In this document: piece after piece, positions 29,648-36,294 of the stretch
Position numbering within the stretch: the first letter of the stretch is position 1
Layout: each line of letters starts with the position of its first letter
Virus record (IMG/VR): IMGVR_UViG_3300046718_000208
Span: 1 to 40,249 of that record
Length of the DNA stretch: 40,249 bases
Direction: 5' to 3' (one strand)
DNA from: a virus
The notes under the pieces: model-generated
Seen by the model: only the letters and a program-made list of their open reading frames with translations
Databases searched by the model: none
Told to the model about the DNA's origin: nothing
Position numbers and translations under genes: made by a program

Positions 29648-29697
29648 TGTTCTGGCTTATCGTCTTCATCCTGTTAGTGTTACTGAGTGAGGACTAA
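29644..29697 (+). CDS. Membrane micropeptide, 17 aa
   Basis: ATG 29,644 overlaps the preceding stop by 4 nt (ATGA), with GAGGGGGAGG upstream as SD. The product MMFWLIVFILLVLLSED is one hydrophobic helix with an acidic end. The coupling and SD are good, but at 17 residues it may be fortuitous. It is the last frame before the terminator. Confidence 0.35.
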   Translation: MMFWLIVFILLVLLSED

Positions 29698-29717
29698 CGG
29701 GCTGAGGGGGGAGAAGC

Positions 29718-29756
29718 TGGGGGAGACCTGATACCTCCCCCACCACCTTATTTTTT
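29718..29756 (+). terminator. Terminator of the first rightward segment
   Basis: TGGGGGAG (29,718-29,725) pairs with CTCCCCCA (29,735-29,742) around a 9-nt loop, and six T residues follow at 29,751-29,756. It ends the helicase transcript and overlaps the 3' end of the converging leftward gene. Confidence 0.65.
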
Positions 29757-29945
29757 CCTCTCCAGTTCAATAGGTGCGTGTCCTTTTGGGTAGGTCATCA
29801 TTCCCATTCCGTCTACCGTAGTATCAGGGTGGATAGAGTAGGCTATCCACTGTTTAGGTCTCTCAGCTTTACTGACAGCCTCTTTCAAGGTCGGGGCGAT
29901 AGCCCATAGGTGGTTACTGCCAAAAACAATCACTAGTCTAGTCAT
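29748..29945 (-). CDS. Conserved small phage protein, 65 aa, leaderless mRNA
   Basis: The frame continues to 30,047, but ATG 29,945 is chosen because the promoter at 29,952-29,980 lies inside that extension and would start the RNA at this A. The product starts MTRLVIVFGSNHLWAIAPTL, then has KEAVSKAERPKQWIAYSIHP and DGMGMMTYPKGH. The 'V-x-G-S-x-H-L-W-A-x-A-P-T-L' phrase is familiar from small proteins of many podoviruses. It is a lone leftward gene in the rightward block. Function unknown. Confidence 0.7.
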   Translation of the reverse strand: MTRLVIVFGSNHLWAIAPTLKEAVSKAERPKQWIAYSIHPDTTVDGMGMMTYPKGHAPIELERKK

Positions 29946-29951
29946 GATACT

Positions 29952-29980
29952 AGTATAGCACAGGGGGAAACAAATGTCAA
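29952..29980 (-). promoter_or_regulatory. Strong promoter giving a leaderless mRNA
   Basis: On the minus strand TTGACA (29,980-29,975), a 17-nt spacer and TATACT (29,957-29,952), with TGC before the -10 (extended). Six bases separate the -10 from ATG 29,945, so the normal start of transcription is the A of the start codon. No SD is present. Confidence 0.8.
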
Positions 29981-30007
29981 GAACATTAACAAAATTTAAT
30001 TTTTGCC

Positions 30008-30072
30008 GGAAGATCTCTATTCTACTAGACAAGGGGCCATCAATCATCCCATCTCTACTAGACTAGGGGCGA
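30008..30072. repeat. Two copies of the 34-bp-array element
   Basis: TCTACTAGAC cores are at 30,021-30,030 and 30,054-30,063, both followed by (A/T)AGGGGC. The second is preceded by AATCATCC at 30,042, the same 12-base offset as in the main array. They lie about 40 bp upstream of the -35 of the leftward gene and upstream of the rightward gene at 30,250. The rest of this gene-free stretch (30,073-30,228) holds only a poor promoter match (TTGACT near 30,151). Confidence 0.6.
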
Positions 30073-30228
30073 TCCACCTCGGCTCCGGCCTATAGCCCGA
30101 CTCCCTATTTAATCGGTGCTCCAATTTACTATTTGGGAATCGAAATCATTTTGACTTTCAGGAAGGGAAAGTTTCTCAGAAAGATCGGCTTTCGCTAAGG
30201 ATAGCTAGTAATAAATCTCAGAAAAGGA

Positions 30229-30242
30229 CCCGCGAAGGCGGG
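30229..30242 (+). other. Hairpin just upstream of the 156-aa gene
   Basis: CCCGC-GAAG-GCGGG is a 5-bp stem with a GNRA-type loop. It ends 7 nt before ATG 30,250 and includes the only SD-like sequence (GGCGGG), so it may lower or regulate translation. Confidence 0.4.
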
Positions 30243-30249
30243 AAACAAG

Positions 30250-30720
30250 ATGCCAAAATTTATCGGAACTATTGGTAATACTAAGGATATATTAGACGGA
30301 GGTGGACTTATCTATCAAGGGGATAAGGACGAGGAACTAGGTTTTAGGTCTCCGGATCAGATAATTCTCTTCTCGCAGGATGAGGACTCTGAACTAGATC
30401 TTAATTCGGTACTAGTCTATAAGATCGAGATAGCGGCGGAGCCGGAATTAGAATTCTGGTGGCAGGACTTAAGGGAAATCGCCACTGGTCTTGAAATCGC
30501 CATTGGTTTTGATTTAGCCTATATCAATCTTAAGTCTGCCGCGCTGAGCAGGGACCTGATGGTGAAGGCAGAACTATATGCCCACCTAATAAGTTACTAC
30601 GGTCCTGATGACTTCGACTCCTCGCCCGGCACTCTTACCCTGACTGAGGCCAGAGAAATCTATGCCGAGGAACTAGCTTCACTAAAGAAACAAGAAGGAG
30701 AAAAAGAGTGCAATTCATAA
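30250..30720 (+). CDS. Hypothetical acidic protein, 156 aa
   Basis: It opens the second rightward gene group. The product contains GGLIYQGDKDEELGFRSPDQ and IILFSQDEDSELDLNSVLVY in the N-terminal half, then a helical part (WWQDLREIATGLEIAIGFDL) and an acidic end (TEAREIYAEELASLKKQEGE). No motif is recognised. It overlaps the next gene by 13 nt. Confidence 0.6.
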   Translation: MPKFIGTIGNTKDILDGGGLIYQGDKDEELGFRSPDQIILFSQDEDSELDLNSVLVYKIEIAAEPELEFWWQDLREIATGLEIAIGFDLAYINLKSAALSRDLMVKAELYAHLISYYGPDDFDSSPGTLTLTEAREIYAEELASLKKQEGEKECNS

Positions 30721-30902
30721 TAAGAGCAAGCAAACTGATCTTTGATGAAACATCGGAGGAAGAGATCGCTGAGGAAGCCCTATTAGTCCTCAGGGTAACG
30801 AGGAAAGGTAACCTTCGGTTAGTGGAATCTCGCTTTGCTACTAAAGAGGAAGACTATCGAATACCCTCTTCTAATTCACCTGTAAGAAAGAAGGATTCCT
30901 AA
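30708..30902 (+). CDS. Hypothetical small protein, 64 aa
   Basis: The start is GTG 30,708 with the SD AAGGAG 8 nt upstream, inside the end of the preceding gene. The product starts MQFIIRASKLIFDETSEEEI and continues with EEALLVLRVTRKGNLRLVES, alternating charged and hydrophobic. It ends in a TAATG overlap with the next start. Not recognised. Confidence 0.55.
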   Translation: MQFIIRASKLIFDETSEEEIAEEALLVLRVTRKGNLRLVESRFATKEEDYRIPSSNSPVRKKDS

Positions 30903-31084
30903 TGCCTAAGATCATCTGTCCCGACTGTCTCTCACCCGATGCTGAAATCGAGGATGATAACGTAATTACCTGTAAGGCCTGTCCGGAGACTCTATACTTT
31001 AAGTTCTATGCCCCGGAGAGAATCAGGTACTTCAATTTTTTAGCTCCGTGGAGGGAGAAAAGATCCAGGACGCCCTCCTCCTAA
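30902..31084 (+). CDS. Zinc-ribbon protein, 60 aa
   Basis: C6-P-D-C9 and, about 18 residues later, C-K-A-C (near 24-27) form a four-Cys zinc ribbon typical of TFIIB/RNA-polymerase-like ribbons. The rest (ETLYFKFYAPERIRYFNFLA) is aromatic and basic. The start forms a TAATG overlap with the preceding gene. It may bind nucleic acid; no partner is evident. Confidence 0.6.
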   Translation: MPKIICPDCLSPDAEIEDDNVITCKACPETLYFKFYAPERIRYFNFLAPWREKRSRTPSS

Positions 31085-31248
31085 GATGTCCGGTCTGCTC
31101 GCACGTTCATCAGGATAGATCGAGTACACTATTAGCCTGCTTTAGTGAGGCTAAGATGCAAAGTGGAATCTTGACTCAAAGGTATGCTCTGATGAATCTC
31201 TATATGGAGCATTTAAGGAAGAAGAGGCTTTATCCGCGAAGCGGCTAA
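31048..31248 (+). CDS. Small protein with one Cys pair, 66 aa
   Basis: The start is GTG 31,048, 37 nt inside the preceding gene, without a clear SD. The product contains C-P-V-C-S-H-V-H near residues 14-21 and a further Cys near 31, a possible metal site, then a basic helix (ALMNLYMEHLRKKRLYPRSG). A CCGC-GAA-GCGG hairpin lies over its last codons (31,234-31,244). The start is uncertain. Confidence 0.45.
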   Translation: MEGEKIQDALLLRCPVCSHVHQDRSSTLLACFSEAKMQSGILTQRYALMNLYMEHLRKKRLYPRSG

Positions 31249-31287
31249 CGCCTGAAGGAAAGAAGACTAAACGACTAAAGGAAACCT

Positions 31288-31539
31288 ATGCCAATAACAC
31301 TAGAGAACTTAGAAAGAGTCTGGGCCGCTAGGAGTCAGGACTCACTCGATGAACTAGAAGAAGCTACTAAATGGATACAGCAGAGTGACCTGATGCTTAC
31401 TACACTCATGACAATGCTCCTATGTATACAGACCAAGGGATCAATCGTGAGCTTCCTGGTAAGTCACTCGGCTATTTGCCTGAAGCTAGGCTATGAGATA
31501 GCTAAACTTGAGGAACTGGAAAGGATGGGGAAGCTATAA
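31288..31539 (+). CDS. Hypothetical helical protein, 83 aa
   Basis: ATG 31,288 has the SD AAAGGAAA. The product is almost all helical: ENLERVWAARSQDSLDELEE, then TTLMTMLLCIQTKGSIVSFL, which is hydrophobic enough for a membrane or buried helix. It overlaps the nuclease start by 1 nt (TAATG), suggesting a partner of the nuclease, but no family is recognised. Confidence 0.6.
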   Translation: MPITLENLERVWAARSQDSLDELEEATKWIQQSDLMLTTLMTMLLCIQTKGSIVSFLVSHSAICLKLGYEIAKLEELERMGKL

Positions 31540-32459
31540 TGACACTGCTCGAAGAATTAACTACACTCGACACTAGACTCCTGGCCGCTAAGAGGCTACC
31601 TGATCGAGGGGCGCGGGAATCCCTACACGGTAAAAAGGCCCTGATTCTCGATTCAACTCAGATCGACGCTTATATTAACTGTCCTACTGCCTGGAAACTC
31701 GGATATGTGGACAATTTAGAGCGGGCTGAGGCTGAGACCCGTACTGCTATGGTTATGGGGACTCTGGGACATAAGATGCTTGAGCTTTATTATAAGGCCC
31801 GCGCTCTTGGCTCCTCTTGGGGAGAAGCAAAAGACCTTGCTCTCTCTTATACTCCTGAGGAAAGCTTTCCTCTCGGCGCTATCGACAGGGAAACAGTCAG
31901 GAAATCCTTTGACCTATACACGTATACTTATGTCAATAACGACATAGCGGCAGACTCCCCTGATTCAGTAGAAGTAGGATTCTCCACTAAGCTATACGAG
32001 GATCATTCCTGGATCTTTATCCTAGAGGGCCGCGTTGACCTAATAGGCCAGCTAGGAGGCCAGCCTACCTGGTGCGATCATAAGTTCCAGATGCGGAAGA
32101 AGAACCTCTATCACGAGTCTATTCAGTTCAGGAACTATGCTCTCGCAACTGGAATGACTCTAGGCTTTGTGAACTATATCAGGTTTGCTAAGGAAGTGAC
32201 TAAAGACACATTCGTGAGGAGTACGCTGAGCTTCACTAAGCCTAAGCTAGACTGGTGGAAGAAGGAGCTAATAGCTATCTACACGAGCATAGCAAAGAGC
32301 ATAGAAACAGATTCCTTCCCTCAGCACTGGTCCGCTTGCTCAGGCCGCTTTAACTATCCCTGCGAGTTCACTCCGCTTTGCGAGGAACTGAATCCCTATG
32401 TGCGGGAGAATCAGAAGAAGATGCTCTATCAGATCAAGGAAGAATGGAAGCCCTGGTAA
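31539..32459 (+). CDS. PD-(D/E)XK nuclease with Fe-S cluster (Cas4/AddB-like), 306 aa
   Basis: The fold signature is complete: C48 (INCPTAW), G-x-x-x-H78 (GTLGHKM), then E163-G-R-V-D167, D180-H-K182 and Q196-x3-Y200 (motif QFRNY). Three cysteines at the C-terminus (C267, C275, C281 in CSGRFNYPCEFTPLC) together with C48 give the four ligands of the iron-sulphur clamp known from Cas4 and AddB. This family makes 5'-3' or 3'-5' ssDNA exonucleases. Next to the SNF2 helicase, Sak4-like ATPase and SSB it likely processes DNA ends for recombination. No Cas genes or CRISPR are present. Confidence 0.85.
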   Translation: MTLLEELTTLDTRLLAAKRLPDRGARESLHGKKALILDSTQIDAYINCPTAWKLGYVDNLERAEAETRTAMVMGTLGHKMLELYYKARALGSSWGEAKDLALSYTPEESFPLGAIDRETVRKSFDLYTYTYVNNDIAADSPDSVEVGFSTKLYEDHSWIFILEGRVDLIGQLGGQPTWCDHKFQMRKKNLYHESIQFRNYALATGMTLGFVNYIRFAKEVTKDTFVRSTLSFTKPKLDWWKKELIAIYTSIAKSIETDSFPQHWSACSGRFNYPCEFTPLCEELNPYVRENQKKMLYQIKEEWKPW

Positions 32460-32468
32460 GGAGATACT

Positions 32469-32663
32469 ATGGAATTCATCAAACTGACTCACACTGAAAT
32501 CGAAACGCTTATCTCTCTATTAAGCGAGATGGAGGACCTATCTCTTGATGAGCAGGAAGTCTTAATTAAGCTCAAGAGGATACGCGAGGGACAGAAGGCT
32601 AAGCTCGGACGGACTAAGAAGAAGGAACCAGAAACTAAATCAACATTTGTATCTTATCCCTAA
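32469..32663 (+). CDS. Hypothetical protein, 64 aa
   Basis: ATG 32,469 follows the SD AAGGAG. The product starts MEFIKLTHTEIETLISLLSE, an amphipathic helix, then DLSLDEQEVLIKLKRIREGQ and a lysine-rich tail. It probably forms helical oligomers and is not recognised. The next gene starts 13 nt later. Confidence 0.55.
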   Translation: MEFIKLTHTEIETLISLLSEMEDLSLDEQEVLIKLKRIREGQKAKLGRTKKKEPETKSTFVSYP

Positions 32664-32676
32664 GGAGACTAAAAAC

Positions 32677-33129
32677 ATGGCAACAGCACTATACACAGTT
32701 AAGAAGTTCTTTCCGAAAGTAAAGAGAGTAGTCGATGCAACAAAGAATGCGACCATCGAAGTAACCGCAAGTGATGCCGCTAAGTCAGACCTGAAGAATC
32801 ATAAGAGTTGCGCGATGGCGGTGGCCTGTAAGAGGAAGTTCCATCTGGACGGAGTAATTATCTCTCGATCGACGAGTTATTTAGTTAAGGGAACTATTGC
32901 TCGTCGGTTCAAGGTCCCTGAGAGTGTAAGCAGGGAGGTAGTCTCTTTTGACCGCGGCAGCGGATTCTCTCCTGGGACTTATGAACTCCAGAGGGTTCCG
33001 CCATCAAGCCGATTCGGAATAAGACCGGGGCGGACGGCTAAGAACAGGAAGAGTAATCCTGATAAGCCTAAGAGATTCCGACATATTACGGATAAGGTTA
33101 GAGCGGTCTTAGGGGGAGAGCGCGCCTGA
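32677..33129 (+). CDS. Conserved phage protein of unknown function, 150 aa
   Basis: ATG 32,677 is chosen over an upstream TTG (32,647) because AAGGAG lies 8 nt upstream. The central part is highly characteristic: CAMAVACKRKFHLDGVIISR, STSYLVKGTIARRFKVPESV and SREVVSFDRGSGFSPGTYEL, familiar from many tailed phages. The C-terminus is very basic (GRTAKNRKSNPDKPKRFRHI), fitting nucleic-acid binding. I know of no established function. Confidence 0.7.
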   Translation: MATALYTVKKFFPKVKRVVDATKNATIEVTASDAAKSDLKNHKSCAMAVACKRKFHLDGVIISRSTSYLVKGTIARRFKVPESVSREVVSFDRGSGFSPGTYELQRVPPSSRFGIRPGRTAKNRKSNPDKPKRFRHITDKVRAVLGGERA

Positions 33130-33169
33130 GCGCGGAAGGGCTAAGGCGCTTATACACGGAGAATAACTT

Positions 33170-33514
33170 ATGCCAGCTATTAACCATGTTCATACGTATA
33201 GAAGGATAAACAAAGACCTGTGGAAGTGTAACGATCCTTATTGCACCCATACTTGCCGAAGGGAGCTAGTTCAGGGGAAAGCAAGTATATGCAACAAGTG
33301 CGACAAGGAAATAGTTATGACTCCCTCGGCAATGCAAAGACGCTCGCCGCTTTGTCTTGAATGCTCGAATACGGCTGAGGCTAGGAGCTATAAGAAGGCT
33401 AAGGCGCTTGTTGAATCACTTAGGACCCTGACTGAACCGCCTGCTCCTGAGCCTAAGTCAGCAGAAAAGCCTACTGATCCCGACCTGAGGGATTGGTTGA
33501 GTGATAATAACTAA
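33170..33514 (+). CDS. Zinc-finger protein, 114 aa
   Basis: Two zinc sites are visible: H8..(YRRINKDLWKCNDPYCTHTC) with C20, C25 and C29, and ICNKCDKEI ... PLCLECS with C41, C44, C62 and C65. The C-terminal 40 residues are Lys/Glu/Pro-rich and disordered (PPAPEPKSAEKPTDPD). Small phage proteins with this H-x-Y-x-R opening are widespread. Nucleic-acid or protein binding is likely; no specific role is seen. Confidence 0.65.
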   Translation: MPAINHVHTYRRINKDLWKCNDPYCTHTCRRELVQGKASICNKCDKEIVMTPSAMQRRSPLCLECSNTAEARSYKKAKALVESLRTLTEPPAPEPKSAEKPTDPDLRDWLSDNN

Positions 33515-33539
33515 AGGCGCGAGAGCGCGAGGAGAAAAT

Positions 33540-34181
33540 ATGCTTGACTTTAAGTTTCTAGACGCTGATCCCTATGAGGATCGACTTGTTGCTCGTACCG
33601 AAGGGGCTTGGGGCTATATCTCGACAGCTAGTATTAATGACAGCCCCCTTCCCTTCGAGACAGCCATAAGCCACGAACTATACAAGGAGGGCAGGCTTAT
33701 TATCGTAGAGGAATACTCTTCAAGAGGAGCTGCCGCGCTGGGTCATGCTGTATGGGTAGCTTTAATGGAGACTAACCCGGTGGCTCTCACTGATGTTAGC
33801 TCCACTGAAGACGCTATTCTCTACAGGGAGCTAGGCGGGCAGACTACTTGGCTCAGGAAAGACCTGACGGCTGAAGAGGTTAATGATATAGCCGACGCCA
33901 TTGAACTTCAGTCAATTATTAACGAAGGAGCAACTTCAATTCTAAAGGGAAGCACTAGGCAAGCCTCCGAAGGAGAACTCATGATTATCGGATCGAACAC
34001 TCCTCTGGAGATCGGAGAAATAATGGATTTCTGTACTGTGGAGGGAATCGAGACAGTCAAGATCAACCGAGCGGCAACTCCTGAGGAAATTAAATCCTGC
34101 GTAAAACTAATCCCTGAGGATGAACCTGCATATTTCTATCAGGTAACTAAACTAAATCGACAACTAGGAGGCAAGAACTAA
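33540..34181 (+). CDS. Hypothetical protein, 213 aa
   Basis: An in-frame GTG at 33,501 lies in the preceding gene; ATG 33,540 is preferred because of the SD AGGAGA. The product is acidic and mixed, with LDADPYEDRLVARTEGAWGY, EGRLIIVEEYSSRGAAALGH, and a later part ELMIIGSNTPLEIGEIMDFC. It overlaps the ATPase start by 1 nt (TAATG), so it may act with it. No family was recognised. Confidence 0.6.
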   Translation: MLDFKFLDADPYEDRLVARTEGAWGYISTASINDSPLPFETAISHELYKEGRLIIVEEYSSRGAAALGHAVWVALMETNPVALTDVSSTEDAILYRELGGQTTWLRKDLTAEEVNDIADAIELQSIINEGATSILKGSTRQASEGELMIIGSNTPLEIGEIMDFCTVEGIETVKINRAATPEEIKSCVKLIPEDEPAYFYQVTKLNRQLGGKN

Positions 34182-35011
34182 TGCCATCGGCTGAGAATCT
34201 AACACCAGAAGGCCGCTTTGTAGGCCTATTTGTAGGAAAGAGCGGGTCCGGGAAGAAAACAGCAGCTTGCTCATTTCCTCATCCGATCAAGTACTTTGAC
34301 TTTGACGGGAGAATAAGAGGCATCCTCGGAGCGGACTGGATAGACAGGAAGGATATCAATTACGACTATTATCCTCCTCGCGCCGCTGGTAACAACCCCC
34401 TGCCGGTATTCCAGAAGCTGAATGATGATCTAGCCGGCCTATTAGCTCAGTGCCAGACAGGACAGTGCCCATATAAGACAGTAATCGTTGCCAGTCTAAC
34501 AGGGATGACATTCGATTTCATCATGGATGCGATGCCGCTAACTCATGGAATGGGAAAGGATAACAAATTTAAGGGCAAGAAGCTAGGAGTCCTGAACATG
34601 CCTGGACCTGAGGACTATGGCTTTGAGGCTAACGGGACCTATCAAGTTATGAGCTTCTTGCGCTCCCTTCCTATTCCAAACATAATCGTCATGGCCCACG
34701 TAATAGATCGCTACGGTAAGGCTGATCCGAATGATGACTACTCGGAGCGCGTTGTCGTGGGAGAGAAAATCTCTCTGAGAGATAAGATTAGCGAGAACGT
34801 ACAGGTCTATTTCGATCATATCTTCAAGTTCGATAAATCAATGGTGAATCAGTTTGAACACTATACTTGTCAATTTCGCTCCGACATCGCCAGGACCACC
34901 TTTAAGGACCTGCCTAATGGCGTAGTTGATATAACTAAGCGGGATTTCTATAAGGGAATTATGGCTAAGGTTAATCCGCCTGAAGTCGAGGCCGCTTTGG
35001 TGAAACCGTGA
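34181..35011 (+). CDS. Sak4-like RecA-fold ATPase (AAA_24 type), 276 aa
   Basis: The N-terminus has the layout of phage Sak4/AAA_24 proteins: GLFVGKSGSGKKTAACSFPH, then IKYFDFDGRIRGI, and later NIIVMAHVIDRYGK. The P-loop G19-K-S-G-S-G-K25-K26 has Lys where Thr/Ser normally binds Mg. The Walker B strand (KTVIVASLT) has Ala104 where Asp is expected. Known relatives act as single-strand annealing or recombination mediators with SSB, and a probable SSB gene follows. Because of the changes, ATP hydrolysis is uncertain. Confidence 0.7.
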   Translation: MPSAENLTPEGRFVGLFVGKSGSGKKTAACSFPHPIKYFDFDGRIRGILGADWIDRKDINYDYYPPRAAGNNPLPVFQKLNDDLAGLLAQCQTGQCPYKTVIVASLTGMTFDFIMDAMPLTHGMGKDNKFKGKKLGVLNMPGPEDYGFEANGTYQVMSFLRSLPIPNIIVMAHVIDRYGKADPNDDYSERVVVGEKISLRDKISENVQVYFDHIFKFDKSMVNQFEHYTCQFRSDIARTTFKDLPNGVVDITKRDFYKGIMAKVNPPEVEAALVKP

Positions 35012-35217
35012 GCGGAGTTTACTATAGGATCACAATTCCTCGCTATAAGCCGATCAGGTCTGAAGGCTATAATGTCTACACGGATCTGGACTATAATATG
35101 ATCTATATAGTCAGGGCCGCTTCAGCTAGAGAAGCAATCTCTAAACTACCTCCAGCGGAGAGCCAAGACATAATTACATCAGTTGAATACTTAGGAAGTA
35201 TCTATGTCATTGAATAG
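35008..35217 (+). CDS. Hypothetical protein, 69 aa
   Basis: GTG 35,008 overlaps the ATPase stop by 4 nt (GTGA). The product starts MSGVYYRITIPRYKPIRSEG and continues YIVRAASAREAISKLPPAES and TSVEYLGSIYVIE, a small alpha/beta protein with a VRAAS-x-x-E-A phrase common in small phage proteins. It may be co-translated with the ATPase. Function unknown. Confidence 0.6.
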   Translation: MSGVYYRITIPRYKPIRSEGYNVYTDLDYNMIYIVRAASAREAISKLPPAESQDIITSVEYLGSIYVIE

Positions 35218-35428
35218 ACCCCTCAAGTTTCCCTACGATCCCCTGCTACCAGGATCGACAAACCAAGCTCTGAAGTTAGTACTCCTTAAGACAACAGAGA
35301 AACCAAAAGAAAGAGAGACAAAAACAAAGTGCCAATCATTAAATTCACAACAGCCGATATCCTTCGCTCAAAGCTTATTGATGAGGGCTGGTATCCTGCT
35401 AAAGTTACTGAGATCCAAGGGCCTATAG
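35204..35428 (+). CDS. Doubtful overlapping frame, up to 74 aa
   Basis: ATG 35,204 lies inside the end of the preceding gene, and the frame runs 100 nt into the SSB gene. The first 40 residues (MSLNRPLKFPYDPLLPGSTN) are plausible, the rest looks like a shadow of the SSB gene. No clear SD. It is listed because otherwise 35,218-35,328 is empty; that stretch may be only the leader of the SSB gene. Confidence 0.25.
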   Translation: MSLNRPLKFPYDPLLPGSTNQALKLVLLKTTEKPKERETKTKCQSLNSQQPISFAQSLLMRAGILLKLLRSKGL

Positions 35429-35748
35429 TATCAACCAAGGGCGATAGTCACAACTTCATCGTCCGCTATACGCTTGGGGATAAGTCCCCCGCACCGGGGA
35501 AGATCATCGAGGAGTACTTTAACTCTAAGGCGATGGGCAAGATGATTCCTCTGGTGGCCGCTTGCAAGGGATCGGATACTAGCACTATTGTAGATAATCC
35601 GGCTGAGTTCAACCTCGATACTGATGAGATCCTGGGGAAAGAACTCGACCTGAAAGTAATCAGGGAACAATACGAGGGCCAGTGGAATAACAAGGCCGGC
35701 GGTTATCTCCCCAAGGGCAAAGCGGCAGGAGTTGCGGTTCCCTTTTAG
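35329..35748 (+). CDS. Probable single-stranded DNA-binding protein, 139 aa
   Basis: The start is GTG 35,329 (weak SD AGAGAG). The product has the order of phage SSB/DUF669-type proteins: a beta-strand with EGWYPAKVTEIQGPIVSTKG, then NFIVRYTLGDKSPAPGKIIE and a later ILGKELDLKVIREQYEGQWN with GYLPKGKA. 'G-W-Y-P-A/V-x-V' and 'G-K-E-L-D-x-K-V' are typical of this group. It follows the Sak4-like ATPase, a usual pairing. No acidic C-terminal tail like bacterial SSB is present (it ends AAGVAVPF). Confidence 0.65.
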   Translation: MPIIKFTTADILRSKLIDEGWYPAKVTEIQGPIVSTKGDSHNFIVRYTLGDKSPAPGKIIEEYFNSKAMGKMIPLVAACKGSDTSTIVDNPAEFNLDTDEILGKELDLKVIREQYEGQWNNKAGGYLPKGKAAGVAVPF

Positions 35749-36081
35749 GCTATTAGGGGAATCCTTAAAGAGTTATATTCTCTCTCTTAAGCATAAGATC
35801 TTCAGGAGAGAGCTTTAAGTTTGCTCTTAGGAGTTATGAACCTAGGAGTAATCGGAGGGGATTCATTCTTGATCGGGGGAGTCCCCTCCTCTTAAGTGGG
35901 AACCGGAACTGTAAAATTGATTCCTTGTTAGGCTGTCTTATTCTCAGCACGAGCCAATAAGATCGTCAGAGGTTAGTTCCGATTCCCTCTTCTTATAGGA
36001 TCTTGGAGTCATCCGCGACGTTCGAGAGCCTCATCACCTCTCAACTCCTCCAATGGTTCCAGGGTCCTATAAGGAGACACT
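35749..36081. other. Gene-free stretch before the polymerase genes
   Basis: This 333-bp region has no credible gene; only a 19-codon frame at 35,836 begins 2 nt after an AGGAG. A stem GGAGGGGA (35,854-35,861)/TCCCCTCC (35,882-35,889) encloses the palindrome GGGGAGTCCCC, followed by CTCTTAAG rather than a T-run, so termination is weak at best. Another stem, CTCTCTCT/GGAGAGAG, lies near 35,780-35,812. No consensus promoter was found. Confidence 0.4.
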
Positions 36082-36294
36082 ATGATTTGTCAAGTATACT
36101 TAGACATAGACAAGGATTCCACGGAGGATGACCTCTTGGCGATACTTAGCCACCTGAGAATTATTCAGGGGATCTATATTCCGCCGGGGAGAGAGAAACT
36201 TCCAGCTTCGCTGGAGATTATAGCAGACATCCTGGATCAAGGGAAATCTCTGGTTAAGGCTCCTTTTATTGCTCGCGTTAAGAAGGAAAACTAG
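36082..36294 (+). CDS. Hypothetical protein, 70 aa
   Basis: ATG 36,082 has a strong SD (AAGGAG). The product starts MICQVYLDIDKDSTEDDLLA and continues HLRIIQGIYIPPGREKLPAS, then a helical end. It overlaps the polymerase GTG start by 1 nt (TAGTG), so it may act with or regulate the polymerase. Not recognised. Confidence 0.55.
   Translation: MICQVYLDIDKDSTEDDLLAILSHLRIIQGIYIPPGREKLPASLEIIADILDQGKSLVKAPFIARVKKEN

Noticed and set aside
29946-30047. N-terminal extension of the 65-aa leftward gene
   Set aside because: The extension covers a near-perfect promoter and part of a repeat element, and the conserved part of the protein begins at the internal ATG.
30140-30185. Rightward promoter TTGACT before the 156-aa gene
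   Set aside because: The hexamer 17 nt later (TCTCAG) matches the -10 consensus at only three positions; too weak to call.
35836-35895. 19-codon frame MNLGVIGGDSFL...
   Set aside because: AGGAG is only 2 nt from the ATG and the frame coincides with a palindromic hairpin; not convincing as a gene.
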